A DNA stretch of 64,000 nucleotides from Rachycentron canadum. Its lineage: Eukaryota > Chordata > Actinopteri > Carangiformes > Rachycentridae. The stretch covers positions 17,586,893-17,650,892 of the forward strand of contig CM076659.1 of the NCBI GenBank assembly GCA_038496675.1, in the 5' to 3' direction. The notes under the pieces were generated by a model. That model searched no databases and was not told where the DNA came from. It saw only the letters and a program-made list of their open reading frames with translations. Positions 22,075 through 34,820 of this stretch are shown here, piece by piece. Made by a program: the position numbers and the translations under genes. Position 1 is the first letter of the stretch; every line of letters starts with the position of its first letter.

Positions 22075-22265
22075 GCTATGGTTGAGGTTTGGTTAGGCTT
22101 AGTCACAAAAACAACGCAGTTAGGTTTAGGGTAACAATGCGGTTTAGGTTAAAATGACTGCAAGATGCATAACGTTAAGATTAGAGGACACTCATCATCA
22201 TACTACAGTAATAGCCATTTGTTTTAGGCTTAGGAACAATCACGATCATGGTTACAGGAAACCAA
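22075..22265. repeat. Decayed 'GGTTAGGTTTAGG...ACAAAAAC' teleost repeat
   Basis: GGTTAGGCTTAGTCACAAAAAC, GTTAGGTTTAGGGTAAC, GGTTTAGGTTAAAATGAC and GATCATGGTTACAGG appear in series. The order resembles a fish repeat family made of TTAGG-containing units, recognised from memory. A related TTAGGGTTAGGG piece lies at 21755-21766. Confidence 0.5.
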
Positions 22266-22874
22266 CATTGCCTGTTGGTTTGAAATGGGGAAGGAACAGT
22301 GGTTTACCCTGTTAAAGTCAGATGGTTTTTTTCAGACCCATTCCTTCACAACAAGTTTGTTGCTCTATAATAATGACTTTGTCTTTTGTCACTGGAACAT
22401 AAACATATCATAGTTTTTGGGGCATTTGCTGAAACAACCAATGTGTAATTCATTATACTTTTTCTGCCATACAGTAGTTTCATGTCTAATGTCTAGGGAT
22501 ATAGTGGTGCAGATGCATCATTGTTTCCTGTGTATCTGACTCAAAAACAGTGTAAGCAGTTTGCAAACGGTCCCTCGTCTCCCTGTTGCACCGGGGTCCC
22601 ATCACACTTTGTTTTGTTGTTGCTTTGTGCGGAGTTGTGAGGAGGAGGACATGAGGCTGGTACAAATGGGGGATTTTATCCATGGAGGTGTCAGAGTTTA
22701 GCAAAGTGTAAAATACTTAAAGCATCAGGGCAACACAATCCTTTGCTGGTCACAGTATAAATCACCATATATTCTTATTGGCCTAAGCCCTTGTTATGAG
22801 TAAATACATCCACAGGCAAGGGAGGCTGGCAAGGTTCATGGGAGATTCATCCAGCAATAGCGGAGGGAAAGTCG

Positions 22875-22875
<1 letters not shown>

Positions 22876-22939
<64 letters not shown>

Positions 22940-22948
22940 TGTGTGTGT

Positions 22949-23030
<82 letters not shown>
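22876..23030. repeat. 155-bp (TG)n microsatellite
   Basis: This is the longest microsatellite in the window, with two GTATGT interruptions (near 22932 and 22952). All frames through it are artefacts. Confidence 0.98.
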
Positions 23031-23033
<3 letters not shown>

Positions 23034-23453
23034 CCACATACCGCTTAGAGAGGCTAAGGAGAGGATAAGGAGATCAGCAGAGGGGGAATATCACGCCTCT
23101 TAAGCATGTATACACTTTCTAACTTTTACTTTTTCACCCAAAACCTAAATAAATCCCCTCTCATCTCAGCATGATAGACTCCCCTCACCCCTCTATTTTT
23201 CCTTTAAATAATCAAACCTCTTATTTACAGACGTTAGCATGGTCCCATGCCCTCAGCCTGACGAATTTCAAAGAATACCGAATGCATTTAACAACTGTGT
23301 ATTATTCCTAATCAGTGATGCTTGTTTACAACATTTCCTACTCACTGTGTTGGAAAAGGCCGCCATATATTAACCAGAACCACACAACATCATGTCATTT
23401 TCTATCCCTGGGCCAAATTATTTATTGCTTTCAGTTCCTTGTCTATTTAATGG

Positions 23454-23545
23454 ATGAATTGGGTTAACGGACAGAAGAGCAGGAGGAGAAGAGGAGAAGG
23501 GAGGGAAAGGAGGAAGGGATGGAGGAAGGGGGGAGAGAGAAAAAC
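23454..23545. repeat. GGA-rich purine tract
   Basis: AGGAGGAGAAGAGGAGAAGG-type sequence about 90 bp long; no coding evidence. Confidence 0.8.
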
Positions 23546-23639
23546 AGTTTCATATTTCTGTAAGCCTCAAACTTTTGGCAAACAGAAGAAAAGAGAACTT
23601 GGCCCTAATTCCATCTCACTCTGGCGTTTGTGCATTCTA

Positions 23640-24010
23640 AGTTCTCGGGGGCTGCTCTGGCGGAGGGCCTGAGCCCGTAAATTGGATATTAGGGGGCGAT
23701 ATAAAGGAGCCTGTGTGTGCTCCCGTCCCGGGGAATTATTGCCTCCAATATCCCTGCGTATGCGTCTAGGGCTTCCGAAGCCGGGCCAGATAGATCCTCA
23801 TCTCATAAGGGGGCCAAGACTATATCCATCGCTCCTTAACTTTTATGAAGCTCCCAAGCTCTACAATGGGATTTGCCAGGGTGTCTTTTCCCTTTATCCA
23901 AGCGGGGAGGGGGGTGGGTGGGGGTCTGACAATGCAGATATAGCTGCAGCTTTCGGGCTCCAAAGCTCCAACCTCCTATTTGAATACAAGCATTCCAAAT
24001 TGTAAAGTGG
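23640..24010. promoter_or_regulatory. Candidate regulatory block with internal G-quadruplex motif
   Basis: Unique block, CpG-retaining, with GGGGAATTATTGCC, CGTATGCGTCTAGG, CAGATAGATCC, CTCCTTAACTTTTATGAAGC and AATGCAGATATAGC. It contains four G runs (4, 6, 3 and 5) separated by single bases at 23904-23924. The 107-codon plus-strand open frame here has no recognisable domain and no splice context, so I read the block as noncoding. Confidence 0.35.
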
Positions 24011-25460
24011 CATTCTTCTTTTTCTCTGTGAACCCAGCTCCGTGGCGAGATTTCTACCCGATTTTAGAAATGCTTTTTGCACTCTTTCCTTTCTGACTCT
24101 CACCCCATCTCTCTGCTGACATACCACTTTTTTGTATCTGCAAATTCTATCTTGCATCTTTTTTTGTTCTTTACTCCCATTCCCCTCCCTTCATGGTACA
24201 GCTCTTGATTACCTCTCCTGCCGTCTGCCTTTCTTAAGTCTTGTTCTCTCCTAACAGTTTCAGCAACTGCCCCGCCACTCTCCTTGCCCTTGTGCCCCCA
24301 CCCCCAACCCCTTCTTCCCTTGAGTAATCCTAAAAAGGGGCAACACCATCAGAGGGTGTGAAATTAAATACATTACAGCATTGCGGATTAAAGTGTTTCA
24401 TAGGCAGTTGCTCATCCACATCAAACTTTAGCTTTTTAAAGCCTAACATTTGATCTAGGTTAGAAACTGAGGCCAGAGGAAGGGATTGGGACACTTGTGG
24501 GCCCCAGAGTGTAGAAAGAGCCATACTCACTTGAAGAGAGGACCGTGTTTAGAAGCAGACAGAGGGAAAGCAGACGTGGTCTAAGTTTTATCCCGTTACC
24601 GCTACAAAAATACCTTGAAATGGAGGAAGCTGCAGTTGGAGTTGGACTAAAAATTTACTGCATTTACTGGAGGTGCCAGCAAGCAGGAAAATAAAGCAGC
24701 CATTTGTTCTCTTTCACAAGGCATATATATATATATATATATATATGAGGATAGCGTAATCTCGGAATTAAACTGCTTGCACACAGGGCTGTGTTCAACC
24801 AATGTAAACGCAGGTAATCATACCTCTTTCTAAAGTAATAAATGTTAATGTGCCATTTCCCACTTAATGAGAATTACTCACATCATCCATAGCATCACAA
24901 TCTGGGCCACACATGGCTGCCATCTCACGCTGGACCACTGCTTCAGATACATGCATGTACTCTCAGTCTGAAAGAAATCTTGTCCTTATACTGTAAATAC
25001 ATAAAAAAAAAAAAAACATGTAAATGCCATTAAAAGATAATAACTCAGCAGTTTAAAAGACCATAAGAACTTTCTGTGCTGCTTTCATCACTATCAACAT
25101 TATTACTCATTATTATACTGCAGAATATTACACTTAATAATATTAAATATTATCAGCCTAAATTATTTTAAATAAATATGTTATAATACCACATTAAATG
25201 CAAAACAATATGCCTTATAACACTGCTTGCGTATTCTGTTTGGTTTAGAATAAATACAGTATGTTTCAATACAATAGTTTTGTTGAAATGATAAGTTTTG
25301 TTGTCTTAATGTATATAAATGTTATTAGTGTTTATACTTGCAGCTCAGAGCAGCACTATGGCAGAAGAACAGTTGGAAAAATTGTGGTTATTACAGGAAG
25401 GTCTTTGCTTTGAGTAATGATGTATGTATGGGGGGTTAGCATGAATGAGCAACTCTCTCA
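24011..25460. other. Intergenic spacer
   Basis: Pyrimidine-rich from 24020 to 24320, an (AT)12 run at 24723-24746, an A run near 25003, then AT-rich sequence. No gene recognised. Confidence 0.6.
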
Positions 25461-25464
25461 TTTC

Positions 25465-25585
25465 CTCCCTCAGTCACTGCCCAGATGCCCTTGAGCAAAG
25501 GTCCAACAGAGAGAGGAAGCTGCTCAGTGGATAATAGCACATGGCTGCAGCTGCACAGCGTAGCTTACATGTGAATGCGTGAAGA
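25465..25585. repeat. Probable decayed teleost interspersed repeat
   Basis: TGCCCTTGAGCAAAGGTCC followed by CTGCTCAGTGGATAATAGCA, CATGGCTGCAGCTGC and TGTGAATGCGTG matches the order of a common fish repeat ('tgcccttgagcaaggcacc...ctgctc...catggctgcc'). The copy is diverged and the family name is not resolved. Confidence 0.4.
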
Positions 25586-28200
25586 CCAATCAAGATCAGA
25601 TTGAAATTAAATTTATTACTATACAATTTCAAGAAGCTGCCTCCGAGCATAAATTTACTGAGTGTGTGACTATCAGAGCAGAAAAAACCTGACAAGATGG
25701 CACATTTAAAGAGTTTGGAAGCTAAAATAATTAGAAATTAATCAACAGAAAATGGCCAATTTTTACAAACAATTAATTGCACCAAAAAAAGGTGTTTACA
25801 AAGCAAAAGTACCTGGTTCCAGCACATGTGAGGATTTGTGGCTTTGCTTCGCTTCATATCACTGTATATTACATGTTTTTACATTTAGCAATTGCTGGTC
25901 TGACAAAACAAGCTATTTAAAGAAATCATCTCTGCAAAATTGTTATTATCATATTGCAGTATGTTTCCTGATGAATCAAACAACAATTAAAAATCAACAA
26001 AACATCATTAAAGTAATCATTAGTGACTGTTCTAAGCTAAACTAGATCATGAGCCAAATGAACTCCTCTGCCTGTCACACTGATGCCTTCACATTCAAAT
26101 TACACTTGTGACTTTGCAGGGCAGATGATGGCCTCGTCTCCTGTCTGGTCTGAGTACCTGACCAGATGGACGTCCATGAAGTCTTTCTTGGTGATGAGGT
26201 CAGATGCGAAGGGAAGTCGGTCCAGCTGGGATCGGTCCGTTCCTCTCTCCGTCTCCTTATTCCTCTCCCATTCTAATGAGTCTCTGGGGATGCCAGCTCT
26301 CACTTAATCCACTCATCTATTTTGACTTCCTCTGCTTGAGAACAGTAACCTCAGAACTCTGGTAAAGGTCACGTTCTGTCGGCTTTGTTCAGTGACATCT
26401 ACTGATGCAACTCCCGAGTATAAAACCCTGTGTTTGGGTTACATGGCATCAGTGAACCTGTAGAGAGAAGACATTCTGAGGTAATAAGACTTCAACATCA
26501 AAAGCATTGAAATAGAAAAAAAAGTTTCTTGTTATATAAGCATTACAGGTAGTAATAAGGAAAAGGGAGAAAAGTGGATTGATTAAATTATATTTTTCTA
26601 TCTTTATTTATCCTGGTTGGTCTGACTGAGAGCAGGGATCAGACATGGCCAAGAGCAGCACAGAAACCAACAGCAGCTGTCTTTAAGACTAAATACAACA
26701 ACTACTTAAAGATCTAACAGACACAACAGAAACATCTGTTGGTGTCTAGACAAAGCTTATTAAGACAGCCTGAGAGCAGGACAAGGTCGCAGTGCCTGTT
26801 CTGAGAATGAAAATAGCTTTAGTTCTATGCGCTATATTATACAGGTGTTGGCAGTAATTCCAACCAGTGACGTGGTGCAGTATAAAAGTCTTCAAAGAAA
26901 GTGGGAGAAGTTTCTCACTCGAGGATTTTCAGTCCATGATGACAAATTCACAAAAGTGACACTTTCATCAACACTGATGTTTGTTATTTATTGCCAACAC
27001 TGTCTGCCTGTCTGTTAAACAGCACCAGTTCAGCGAGGTTCATTGAGCTAACTCAAACTCTGCTGAAAGTCAAACCAAGAGTTTTCAAGAGCAGAAACGA
27101 CTCACAGTGCGCTTGAGGTTGGGAAGTCAAACAATTTTTTGTTTCAATATTGACGATCGAACTCTGCATGGTGACTGGCCAGATGTGTATGGGTAAGGAA
27201 GTGAGCTGCATTTGAACTTGTCTCTCAGTATCGCTTTGAACTTTTCACGAGTACAACCGAGTGCAGTGCGATGAATTCCAACAGTCTGACAGTCTCTCTC
27301 TGTCCAGCCTCTCCTTATAATCACAGGCTCTTCACATTGCCTTCAAGTGTGGCCATCGGCACAGCTACACCTACTTCTGCCTTCAGACATAATGAGACGA
27401 CACGCCATACACATTAATTTCTTTGAAACCCAAGTCAGCCTTTAAAAGCAGTAAACTGTGCTTCACACAAATACCATCACAGAATTTATCTCTAAATCCA
27501 CATTACAGCCATCTCTTTTTCAGACATGTCCTCCTTTTCTACTCTTGTGTATAGACAGTTATTACAGCAAGCTTTCTACTCTGGCACCAGACCTGACTGA
27601 CAGACCGGTTAACTGCAAATCCTCTATCAACATTTGACTCATCTTGACATTGCTACTTATAAAATACAGTGTTACTGAGAAAAGAGTCATCTAGAGGTTT
27701 TGAATTATTGATCGAAGGATTTAAGGTCACAATATTTTCCTTAATAATATGTTTATGATAAATGGAACAAATCCTTCGTATAATCTCCAACCTTTCATAG
27801 GTTGAGAGAGGCAGTAAACATGCACCAAAAATGGAAGCAATCCACCAACCATCTCCTACTTATCTGAGCATGAATGACCAAAATGACACACGCCGAGTTC
27901 CTACTGAAGCTAACCTGACAAACGCATTTACGTCTCCACCTCCTCGACGAAAGCTTGGCCTTTGTGTACTGGCTGACTGAAACATCTGGGTTGATGCTCC
28001 TGTCATCCTACATCCACTGTACGCACAAGCTTTTGCCAGCGACAAGTCAATCATCCTCAACCTTCCTGTGGTAAACAAGCAGCGCTGAAAGAGCTGCCAC
28101 GTGCAAACCAGCCGGCACACGAGGACACCTCCTGACAATAGCACCAAAGGGAAAAACAGATTAATAAAGAGAGAATAGGGGAGTAAAATAAAGATAAACA
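25586..28200. other. Intergenic spacer
   Basis: Mostly AT-rich unique sequence. No exon with both splice sites and a recognisable protein was found on either strand. Confidence 0.55.
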
Positions 28201-28284
28201 CAAACAGAAAGGAGAGCAGTCGGAGGTGGTTGGAGGGGAGGGTAGAGGGGGTTAAGAACGCTGGCTGGCTGTGTGTCTTTGGTG

Positions 28285-28560
28285 AAATCTAAATGAGAGT
28301 GTATAATATGGGCCCTTCATAGGATTGATCCAGAACATTCCCCCCTTCACTGGGCTTTTCTTCCTGTTCAAATTGAGGGATTACCCCAGGAGGAAGTGCT
28401 TTGATTAGGCACAATAGGCATCTATCCTCTGTTGATTTGTGGGATTGAGGAAGCAAATCCCTGACAAAAAGCTGATACAGAGAGCGAAGGCCGCTGGATG
28501 ATGCCTGGTTGAGGGGTGGGGGCTGGTGGTGGTGGTGGGGGTAGCATAGTTCCATAGAGA
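28285..28560. promoter_or_regulatory. Candidate regulatory block ending in a GGT/G-rich tract
   Basis: Unique block with GATTACCCCAGG, CTTTGATTAGGCACAATAGG, TTGATTTGTGGGATTGAGG and GGCCGCTGG, then G-rich sequence (GGGGTGGGGG with GGT repeats) at 28513-28541. ATTA/GATTA cores are clustered. Conservation untested. Confidence 0.3.
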
Positions 28561-29940
28561 CTCAGCCAGGGATGGCCTCTTCCAAAAATTTTTTGGCAAA
28601 CGGTGAAAAAAGGAAGAATCAAGGTTGTGTCGGGGGTCACGTGTGAGGGAGGAGGAAGGGATGTCTTATGAAGTTCACAGCATAGGAAGATGAGACGGTG
28701 AGGGAAAAAAAATGAAATAGAGATACAGACTCTTTATTCCCTGACATAGAAGGCTGAATCTGTGGGTTTTTTACTGCTCTCAAACTTTATCCAGAGAGGA
28801 TCCACAATATTTTTCTGTAATCAAAAAAATAATAAAAAGAGTAAAATGAATAAAAAGGACAGACATCAAGCTATGATGACTAAATCCAAAAATCACATTG
28901 CAGAAAAGATTTTTACATTTCCTCAGAAGACAACTCCTCACTCATGTCTTCTTCAATGACTTTTACAGCTGTCAAAACTATCAGAAAGCACATTAATAAC
29001 TTCCAGGAAGTCTCATTCCTCATCCCCTCTTTAACATAAGCCACACTGCAAATAAAGTTAAACAAAAAGCTAATTGTGTCCCAGCGTAAAGTTTAGGAAA
29101 CCGAATTTTCTGTTGACTCCAATGCATTTAAAGGAGTGTGAACAGGTTCTTGGTACCAGAGGATTGTGAAATTCACTGGACAATGTCAAGCAATGCATCG
29201 GTGTGTTTTTACCTAAGAGTGGCAGTGAGCTAAATAAGACGATCAGCCTTTTGCAAAACAGTTACTCTGAGTCCTTCCATTGAAAGTCTCTAATCTTCTT
29301 TCTCTCTCTCTCTCTCTCTGGTTACTGTTGCCGGACGGTCTCTCGGCCCATCAGGCAAGTCCTGTTATCCCATGTGAATTCCTAGCTCCTCTAAACACTG
29401 CTGTTATCCAGTTTCCGTGGGGACCTGCAGCTACAAGGCACAGACAAATGTGGGCTGGGTGGGAGTGTTGGGCGGGGGATTTTTGTCGGATTTACACATA
29501 TACAATTTCAGGGTTTGAAACTGCCAGTGTGACGCCCAAAGGTGCAGTAGAGGCCACATGCAGTGGCAAATGAAGGGGCACAGAGCACTGACAGAGTGGG
29601 TGTGTTGTACCTGTTAGATGCTAAAAGAGCAGCTACGGCTACGGTGAAAGTGAAAGGGGCAAAACTTCAAAGAGGAGGAGTGGGGGGGCGTCTCATTTAA
29701 ATTCTTCAGTCCAGTCCCTGGGATTTGGTTTAATGAGCTGAGAAGCAGGGGTAGACAGCTGACTCCTGACTGGTTGTGCACGCCTGTGTGCATATATGTG
29801 TGTGTGCATGCACACGTGTTAGAGGAGTTTTTCCCACCACTAAGTCCATGTGTGCACGTATGCAAGTTTGGTTTGCCAGACTACTGTGGCCATGCACTGA
29901 CACACACACGCTTTTTCTTTTCTCTGAAGCCTCTCCAGCA
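28561..29940. other. Intergenic spacer
   Basis: No gene seen. A (CT)10 run lies at 29300-29319 and TG/CA-rich sequence at 29776-29815. Confidence 0.6.
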
Positions 29941-29949
29941 TCGGAGACA

Positions 29950-29998
<49 letters not shown>
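29950..29998. repeat. (CA)n microsatellite
   Basis: About 24 CA units ending in GCAAACAAGCAAGCAAGC. Confidence 0.97.
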
Positions 29999-30000
<2 letters not shown>

Positions 30001-30223
30001 AACAAGCAAGCAAGCACACATGCACTCACACTGTAGAGGTCCAGGGGTTTGCCAAACTGCAGCAGACTGGGTTTCTACTCAGAAGCCACAGCTTTCCCTC
30101 TCTCTGTCATTGCTGCCACTGAAACTGGTCAAAGCTGGCTGTTTTAGCGGTTCCAGAGCTGCTGGCAGCAGGCATTGGCAGCCTTGTATCTCCTTATTTT
30201 TTATTTCTCTTCATGCCTTCCAC

Positions 30224-30227
30224 TGTG

Positions 30228-30311
<84 letters not shown>

Positions 30312-30312
30312 T
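30224..30312. repeat. (TG)n joined to (GCGT)18 microsatellite
   Basis: A short TG run (30224-30240) passes into 18 uninterrupted GCGT units (30241-30312). The whole 89 bp alternates purine and pyrimidine, a Z-DNA-prone pattern, and packs 18 CpGs into 72 bp. The 188-residue open frame across it is repeat-derived. Confidence 0.97.
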
Positions 30313-31215
30313 TTTATTCACTCAAACAAGTGGCATCTAAAATATGGAACTGTAAGCCCTCACTCAAACCCCAGCTGACAGAATGACACATTGAACGTTA
30401 CACTAATCCATCTCTGTAACGTAACATTGGGGAAAGTCACCGTTCCTCTCCGGGTTTGACACAGCATTGGCAGCCGTCAACCAGCGCCTTTTCTTCTCCT
30501 GTTTTTCCACAGACGTCATCAGCCAAAAGGAAATGATGCTGTAGGCTCTTTGCTCTCTGGCAGAGAAGTCAGACCTGGAAAAATAAGTAAGACACAGGAG
30601 GCAAGCCTTTGGTTATGATGGCTGCTGTTTTGGCTGCTTGCTTTTATCAATACATGAAATACAGTTAAAAGCCCCAACCCTGCATATTTCAGTACATCTG
30701 TTAAGATGCTGACTTTTATATTGATGCATTTACAGCCTAAATCTAAATATGCAGAATCTAGTATTACACAACATATATTTAGAATCTATGTTTTTATATC
30801 CATTACTGCATAAAGTAGCAGAATGTTTTAAAAAATAAGGCTTGAAACTTTACTATAAGAAAATTACAATACTGAATAAATGCTGTGGTAATCTATAGAT
30901 ATTTGGTCTCAAGCCTGTGAAATGTTCAGGCTTGTTAGGGAGTGTGACAGAGAGGTCCAGCTCTGGCAGACAGAGCCGAATATGACACTAGTGTTAATCT
31001 CTAACCCTGCAGGGGAAGCAGTCCTACAGAGGGATCCTGTTACATCTTTCATTTGGCCCCAGCGGGCCCCATCCTGAACAGAGGGATTACTGAGGGCTCT
31101 CGCAGTCACTTAGCCATACAACCCCCCTAAACCCAAAACCCACAATCCACCTCTGACATCATCAGATGGGGACATGGCTAAGGAGGAATGTGTGTGTGTG
31201 TGTGCTTGTGTGCGT
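30313..31215. other. Intergenic spacer
   Basis: Unique sequence without a recognisable gene; AT-rich between 30650 and 30900. Confidence 0.55.
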
Positions 31216-31224
31216 GTGTGCACT

Positions 31225-31405
31225 TGTGTCATCGGGAGCATAACATCACGCTGATTTACAAGAGGTAAACAATTAGATGTCAAATTTTTGCCTTGGTGCT
31301 GCAAATAAACGGGCTGTGGATCATTATTCGTTAATGAACGGCAATTGAGTGAAATTAAACTTATCATCAGCAGATGTGATGGCCGGGGCGGTGGCACACG
31401 GCCCA
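31225..31405. promoter_or_regulatory. Candidate regulatory block with ATTA cluster
   Basis: The block carries CACGCTGATTTACAAG, GTAAACAATTAGATG (forkhead-like GTAAACA beside ATTAG), AAATAAACGGGC, ATCATTATTCGTTAATGAACGG and GGCAATTGAGTG within 180 bp. It is unique sequence between a TG-rich tract and a purine-rich tract. Confidence 0.35.
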
Positions 31406-33270
31406 GAAGTGGGCCGACATGGGTGGAGGGGTGGTAGTACAGCGGGATTGGAAAAAAAAGAAAAAAGAAACAGAGCAGGGAGAAGGAGAAACAAGTGAAA
31501 GAGTGGAATGAGAATGAGGGTGGGGATGCATTTGTATGGGAGTGTGTGCAAGAAGAAGAAAGAAAAGAGTTAGTTGTTGGCAGTAACAGCTGCTCAGGCC
31601 TCAGTGCCTGAGTTTCAGATTGAACTTGAGGCTTGTGCTGTATGACAGCGTGTATGAACGCCACCCTGTGCACCGCCGTCCATGTTCTGTCGTGTGCGAG
31701 ATAGACAGAGCAGATAAAATGACAGCTCTATTGAGCGGCTCTGCTGTGCACCTGTCTAGCAGAATTTTTTTCTGGCTTCATTCTCCTGGATTCCTCTATG
31801 ATTACACAGCAACATACCGCTCCGCCGTGACATCAGCCTGCAATTTACATCCAAATTAGAATCAGATGAATACGAAACAGTTCTTTCCTTTTCTTGTCTG
31901 CTGGCCATTCCTCGTCCTTTCTCTTCTCTTCTTCTTTCCTCATCCAGCCCTCCATTTTTCCCCTCTCTTCCTCTCTGAGTGCACCAAGGCCAAGTTAGCA
32001 CAAATGTGAGATGACTTTCACTGAAAGCGGGCTGGATGTCTCTATCAAAGCAGTTATCTGAAGTGGGCCTCAGTTTGGATTTCTGGAGAGAAGAAAACTT
32101 TTATCTGACTCACATCAGAGCTCCTATGAGACCAGTAAACTCAAGCACAATAACCACACTGATTAAACACTTCAAAAGTGAAAAATAAACTGCACACAAA
32201 AGTGAGTCATACTGAAAAGAAAATAATCATTTGAGCTAAAGTTCAGGACATCTCTGGGGCTTTATTTATTTTTTTAAGCAGTGCTGAGTTGTGTTTTTGT
32301 CCTCGTTTTTAGTAATTCATGAACAACTGCAACTATCCTAGCCCCACCTTGTGGCAAAATGTACACAGAAACAGATTTCTTTGCCAGCGAGTCTTCCTGA
32401 GGTTTTACTGTACAAATCAAAGCAACTGCAAGGATATCTACAACCACAGAACTATCAGGTCTTATGTAACAGCAAACGTTGATAAGCAGTTATTTTTCCT
32501 CTGTTATTTTAACACAATCAGTGTGATGGTCAAAAACCAGCAGTCAGTCAGTCAAAGAAAATCTGCCAACACATTAAATCCCAATGCTCATGATGATTAT
32601 CACCTTGTGGCTGCAGTGGGAACAATGATTCAACAACTGTATTGGCTCAAACACAACACCAATCATCTTGACGCTTCAAAATTTCAACTATTAAAGATAA
32701 AATATATAATTACTGAGCACCACACCATTCAGAGCATATTTACTTCATCCCTCTTACCCACTTATTTTGTCAAAAAAAAATTATCCCTCATTTCAGCCTA
32801 ACCAAAATAACCGAACCAAACGGTGAACACATTACATTCCCTCTCCTTTTTGCCCCATTTTGCTCTTCACCAACTCCTGGGGATATATCTGGCCCTTTAA
32901 CTGCTAAATAAGGTTCCACTATAGGTTCACCAGCAAGTCTATGTCTGTGTCTACCTGCCTGCCATTTGTTGCTTGGCTGCTGATTAAAGCCATGGGAATG
33001 AATTGAGGGCAATGAGACCAAAACAATGAGCTAAAAGAGTTTAAAGCATTCAGAGTACTAAGGTACAGAGATGGGTGGTAATTCCTGTACAGTCATTTAA
33101 TTTTCATTTAATTGACCAAGTTTACCAGGATTACTACAACAAAACATACAAATGCCAACATTCAGCCAACTGTGGCAAAGACATGGCCGGTGATAATGAT
33201 TTCACTCTTTGGGCCAGTTATGCTGTCATAGACAGCATGTTATACATACGTACTGCTACATCAAACCATC
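31406..33270. other. Intergenic spacer
   Basis: Purine-rich at 31440-31570 and pyrimidine-rich at 31880-31975; otherwise AT-rich unique sequence. The 160-codon open frame at 32319-32801 has no recognisable domain and is treated as chance. Confidence 0.55.
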
Positions 33271-33395
33271 CATCATCTATACCACTGTACGGGGTGGTGG
33301 AGGAACTGGAGCCAAGCCAATCCAAGGGGGAGGGCAGGTATGACCCTGGATAGGTTGCCAGACTATTGTGGGGTTGACATGTAGAGACAAACCAC
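33270..33395 (+). repeat. Decayed teleost LINE-type 3' repeat fragment
   Basis: CATCTATACCACTGTACGGGG, GGAACTGGAGCCAAGCC, CAGGTATGACCCTGGATAGG and TTGCCAGACTATTGTGGGG follow the order of the very common fish repeat 'ctataccgct...ggagctggagcc...gtacaccctggacaggtcgccagtc'. Recognised from memory; family assignment (LINE 3' tail) is tentative. Confidence 0.6.
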
Positions 33396-34136
33396 AAATG
33401 AAACAGCAACTCTCAAATACAATTTAATTTCATTGCAAAATGAGAAAAACTCTGAATGAATAAGAAATAAGCTTGAAAGGAGGCCATATGTTAGACAACC
33501 AGTGTTCAGATCCTTAAAATGGTGTAGACCAGCTTTTCCATCTAACCACCAGATTCAACATGGCCTGTACTGCAATTGTAGCTCATGTACTAGACCCCAC
33601 ATGATCCATAATCAGATCTGGATCATACACACTCAGCTACATGGACCACAGTTTTAAGGCGACCCACCATTTGTGGGTGGAAAGGGTGTTGTACAGCAGC
33701 ACCAGATTGGAGCTTTAAACCTCAAACATCTATCCTTAAAGTTGCGTCTTCAGCTCCTCTTTGGATGCGGCTCTTCATCTTCACTCAGACTCCACATCAA
33801 CATGTTTGCTCTCCTGGCAGTGGCAGTCTGAGGGGACACACACTGTGAGTCTGCATGGCTGGTGGGCCAAGAGATCACAGAGACAAACATATGTTCACTG
33901 GCAGCCTGAAACCCAAGAGGATGGAGACCGGCAACCTTTTAACCTCACCACACACTTACTCACATATACACAATAAAAGTTATGCATATGCATGCACAAA
34001 ATAAACACACACGAGAAAGGATGGTGAGATCAATATGAATGTAAAAACACACACTTCTGGTTGCTAGTTAATCCTTAAGCACAGGTATGCACACACAACA
34101 CACGAACACTTAATGCAGTCACACGCCAACACACAC

Positions 34137-34138
<2 letters not shown>
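33396..34138. other. Intergenic spacer
   Basis: Unique sequence with CACA-rich stretches after 33955. No gene recognised. Confidence 0.55.

Positions 34139-34182
<44 letters not shown>
34139..34182. repeat. (TC)22 microsatellite
   Basis: Uninterrupted TC tract flanked by CACA-rich sequence. Confidence 0.97.
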
Positions 34183-34187
<5 letters not shown>

Positions 34188-34489
34188 GCACGTAAACACA
34201 CAAATACACATACACTAACACAGTGCTGGGTCCGGCAAGCAATATCTTTTTATCATTCATGAGGGAGAAAATATTCAAATAATCATGAGCTTCTGCTTCT
34301 GTGCCCAACACTGTTTCTGTGGTTCATATTCTAACATGATGGCACGAAAGAGAGACATAGAGAGAGAGTGAAAGAAATAGGAGAGAGAGACTCTAACCAT
34401 AGACAGACAGATACATCTTTGTTAAAATGATGCTTATGATTGTATATGTTGGAGAACTTTGCCTGTTTAAATGGAGTAGAGAATAAAAT

Positions 34490-34820
34490 AGAAACAGAGA
34501 CAAGTAGAACAGAACAGGAAGCAGAACAGAATAGACAAATACAACAGAACTATTGTTTTTTTCATTTTATTATTATTTCATGGCACTTAAAAATGTATTT
34601 GTTGAGACCTTAGTCAATAAATAGAATAGAATAGAATAGAAACAAATGAACAAAATAAAAAGAACAGAATATAAACTGAAAAGAAAAGAAATGAACTGAT
34701 ATTTCATGACATTCAAAAATACATTGGTATTTGTAAAAGAACAGAAGATAAACCAAAAAAAAACTGAAATGATTAGAACAAATCAGAGGAATACGTAACA
34801 GAACAGAATAGAATAGATAT
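34490..34820. repeat. Imperfect tandem repeat with AATAG units
   Basis: AATAG/AACAG pentamers (clearest at 34616-34640) alternate with two diverged copies of a TTTCATGRCATTYAAAAATRYATTKG-like segment near 34577 and 34700, giving an imperfect tandem duplication of roughly 120 bp period. Confidence 0.65.

Noticed and set aside
22783..23103. Cys/Val- or Thr/His-repeat proteins
   Set aside because: Translations of a TG/CA microsatellite.
31110..31673. 187-codon minus-strand open frame
   Set aside because: Phe/Ser/His-rich product from pyrimidine-rich and TG-rich DNA; overlaps a likely regulatory block.
32319..32801. 160-codon plus-strand open frame
   Set aside because: No domain, no signal peptide or family resemblance, AT-rich composition and no splice context; chance frame.
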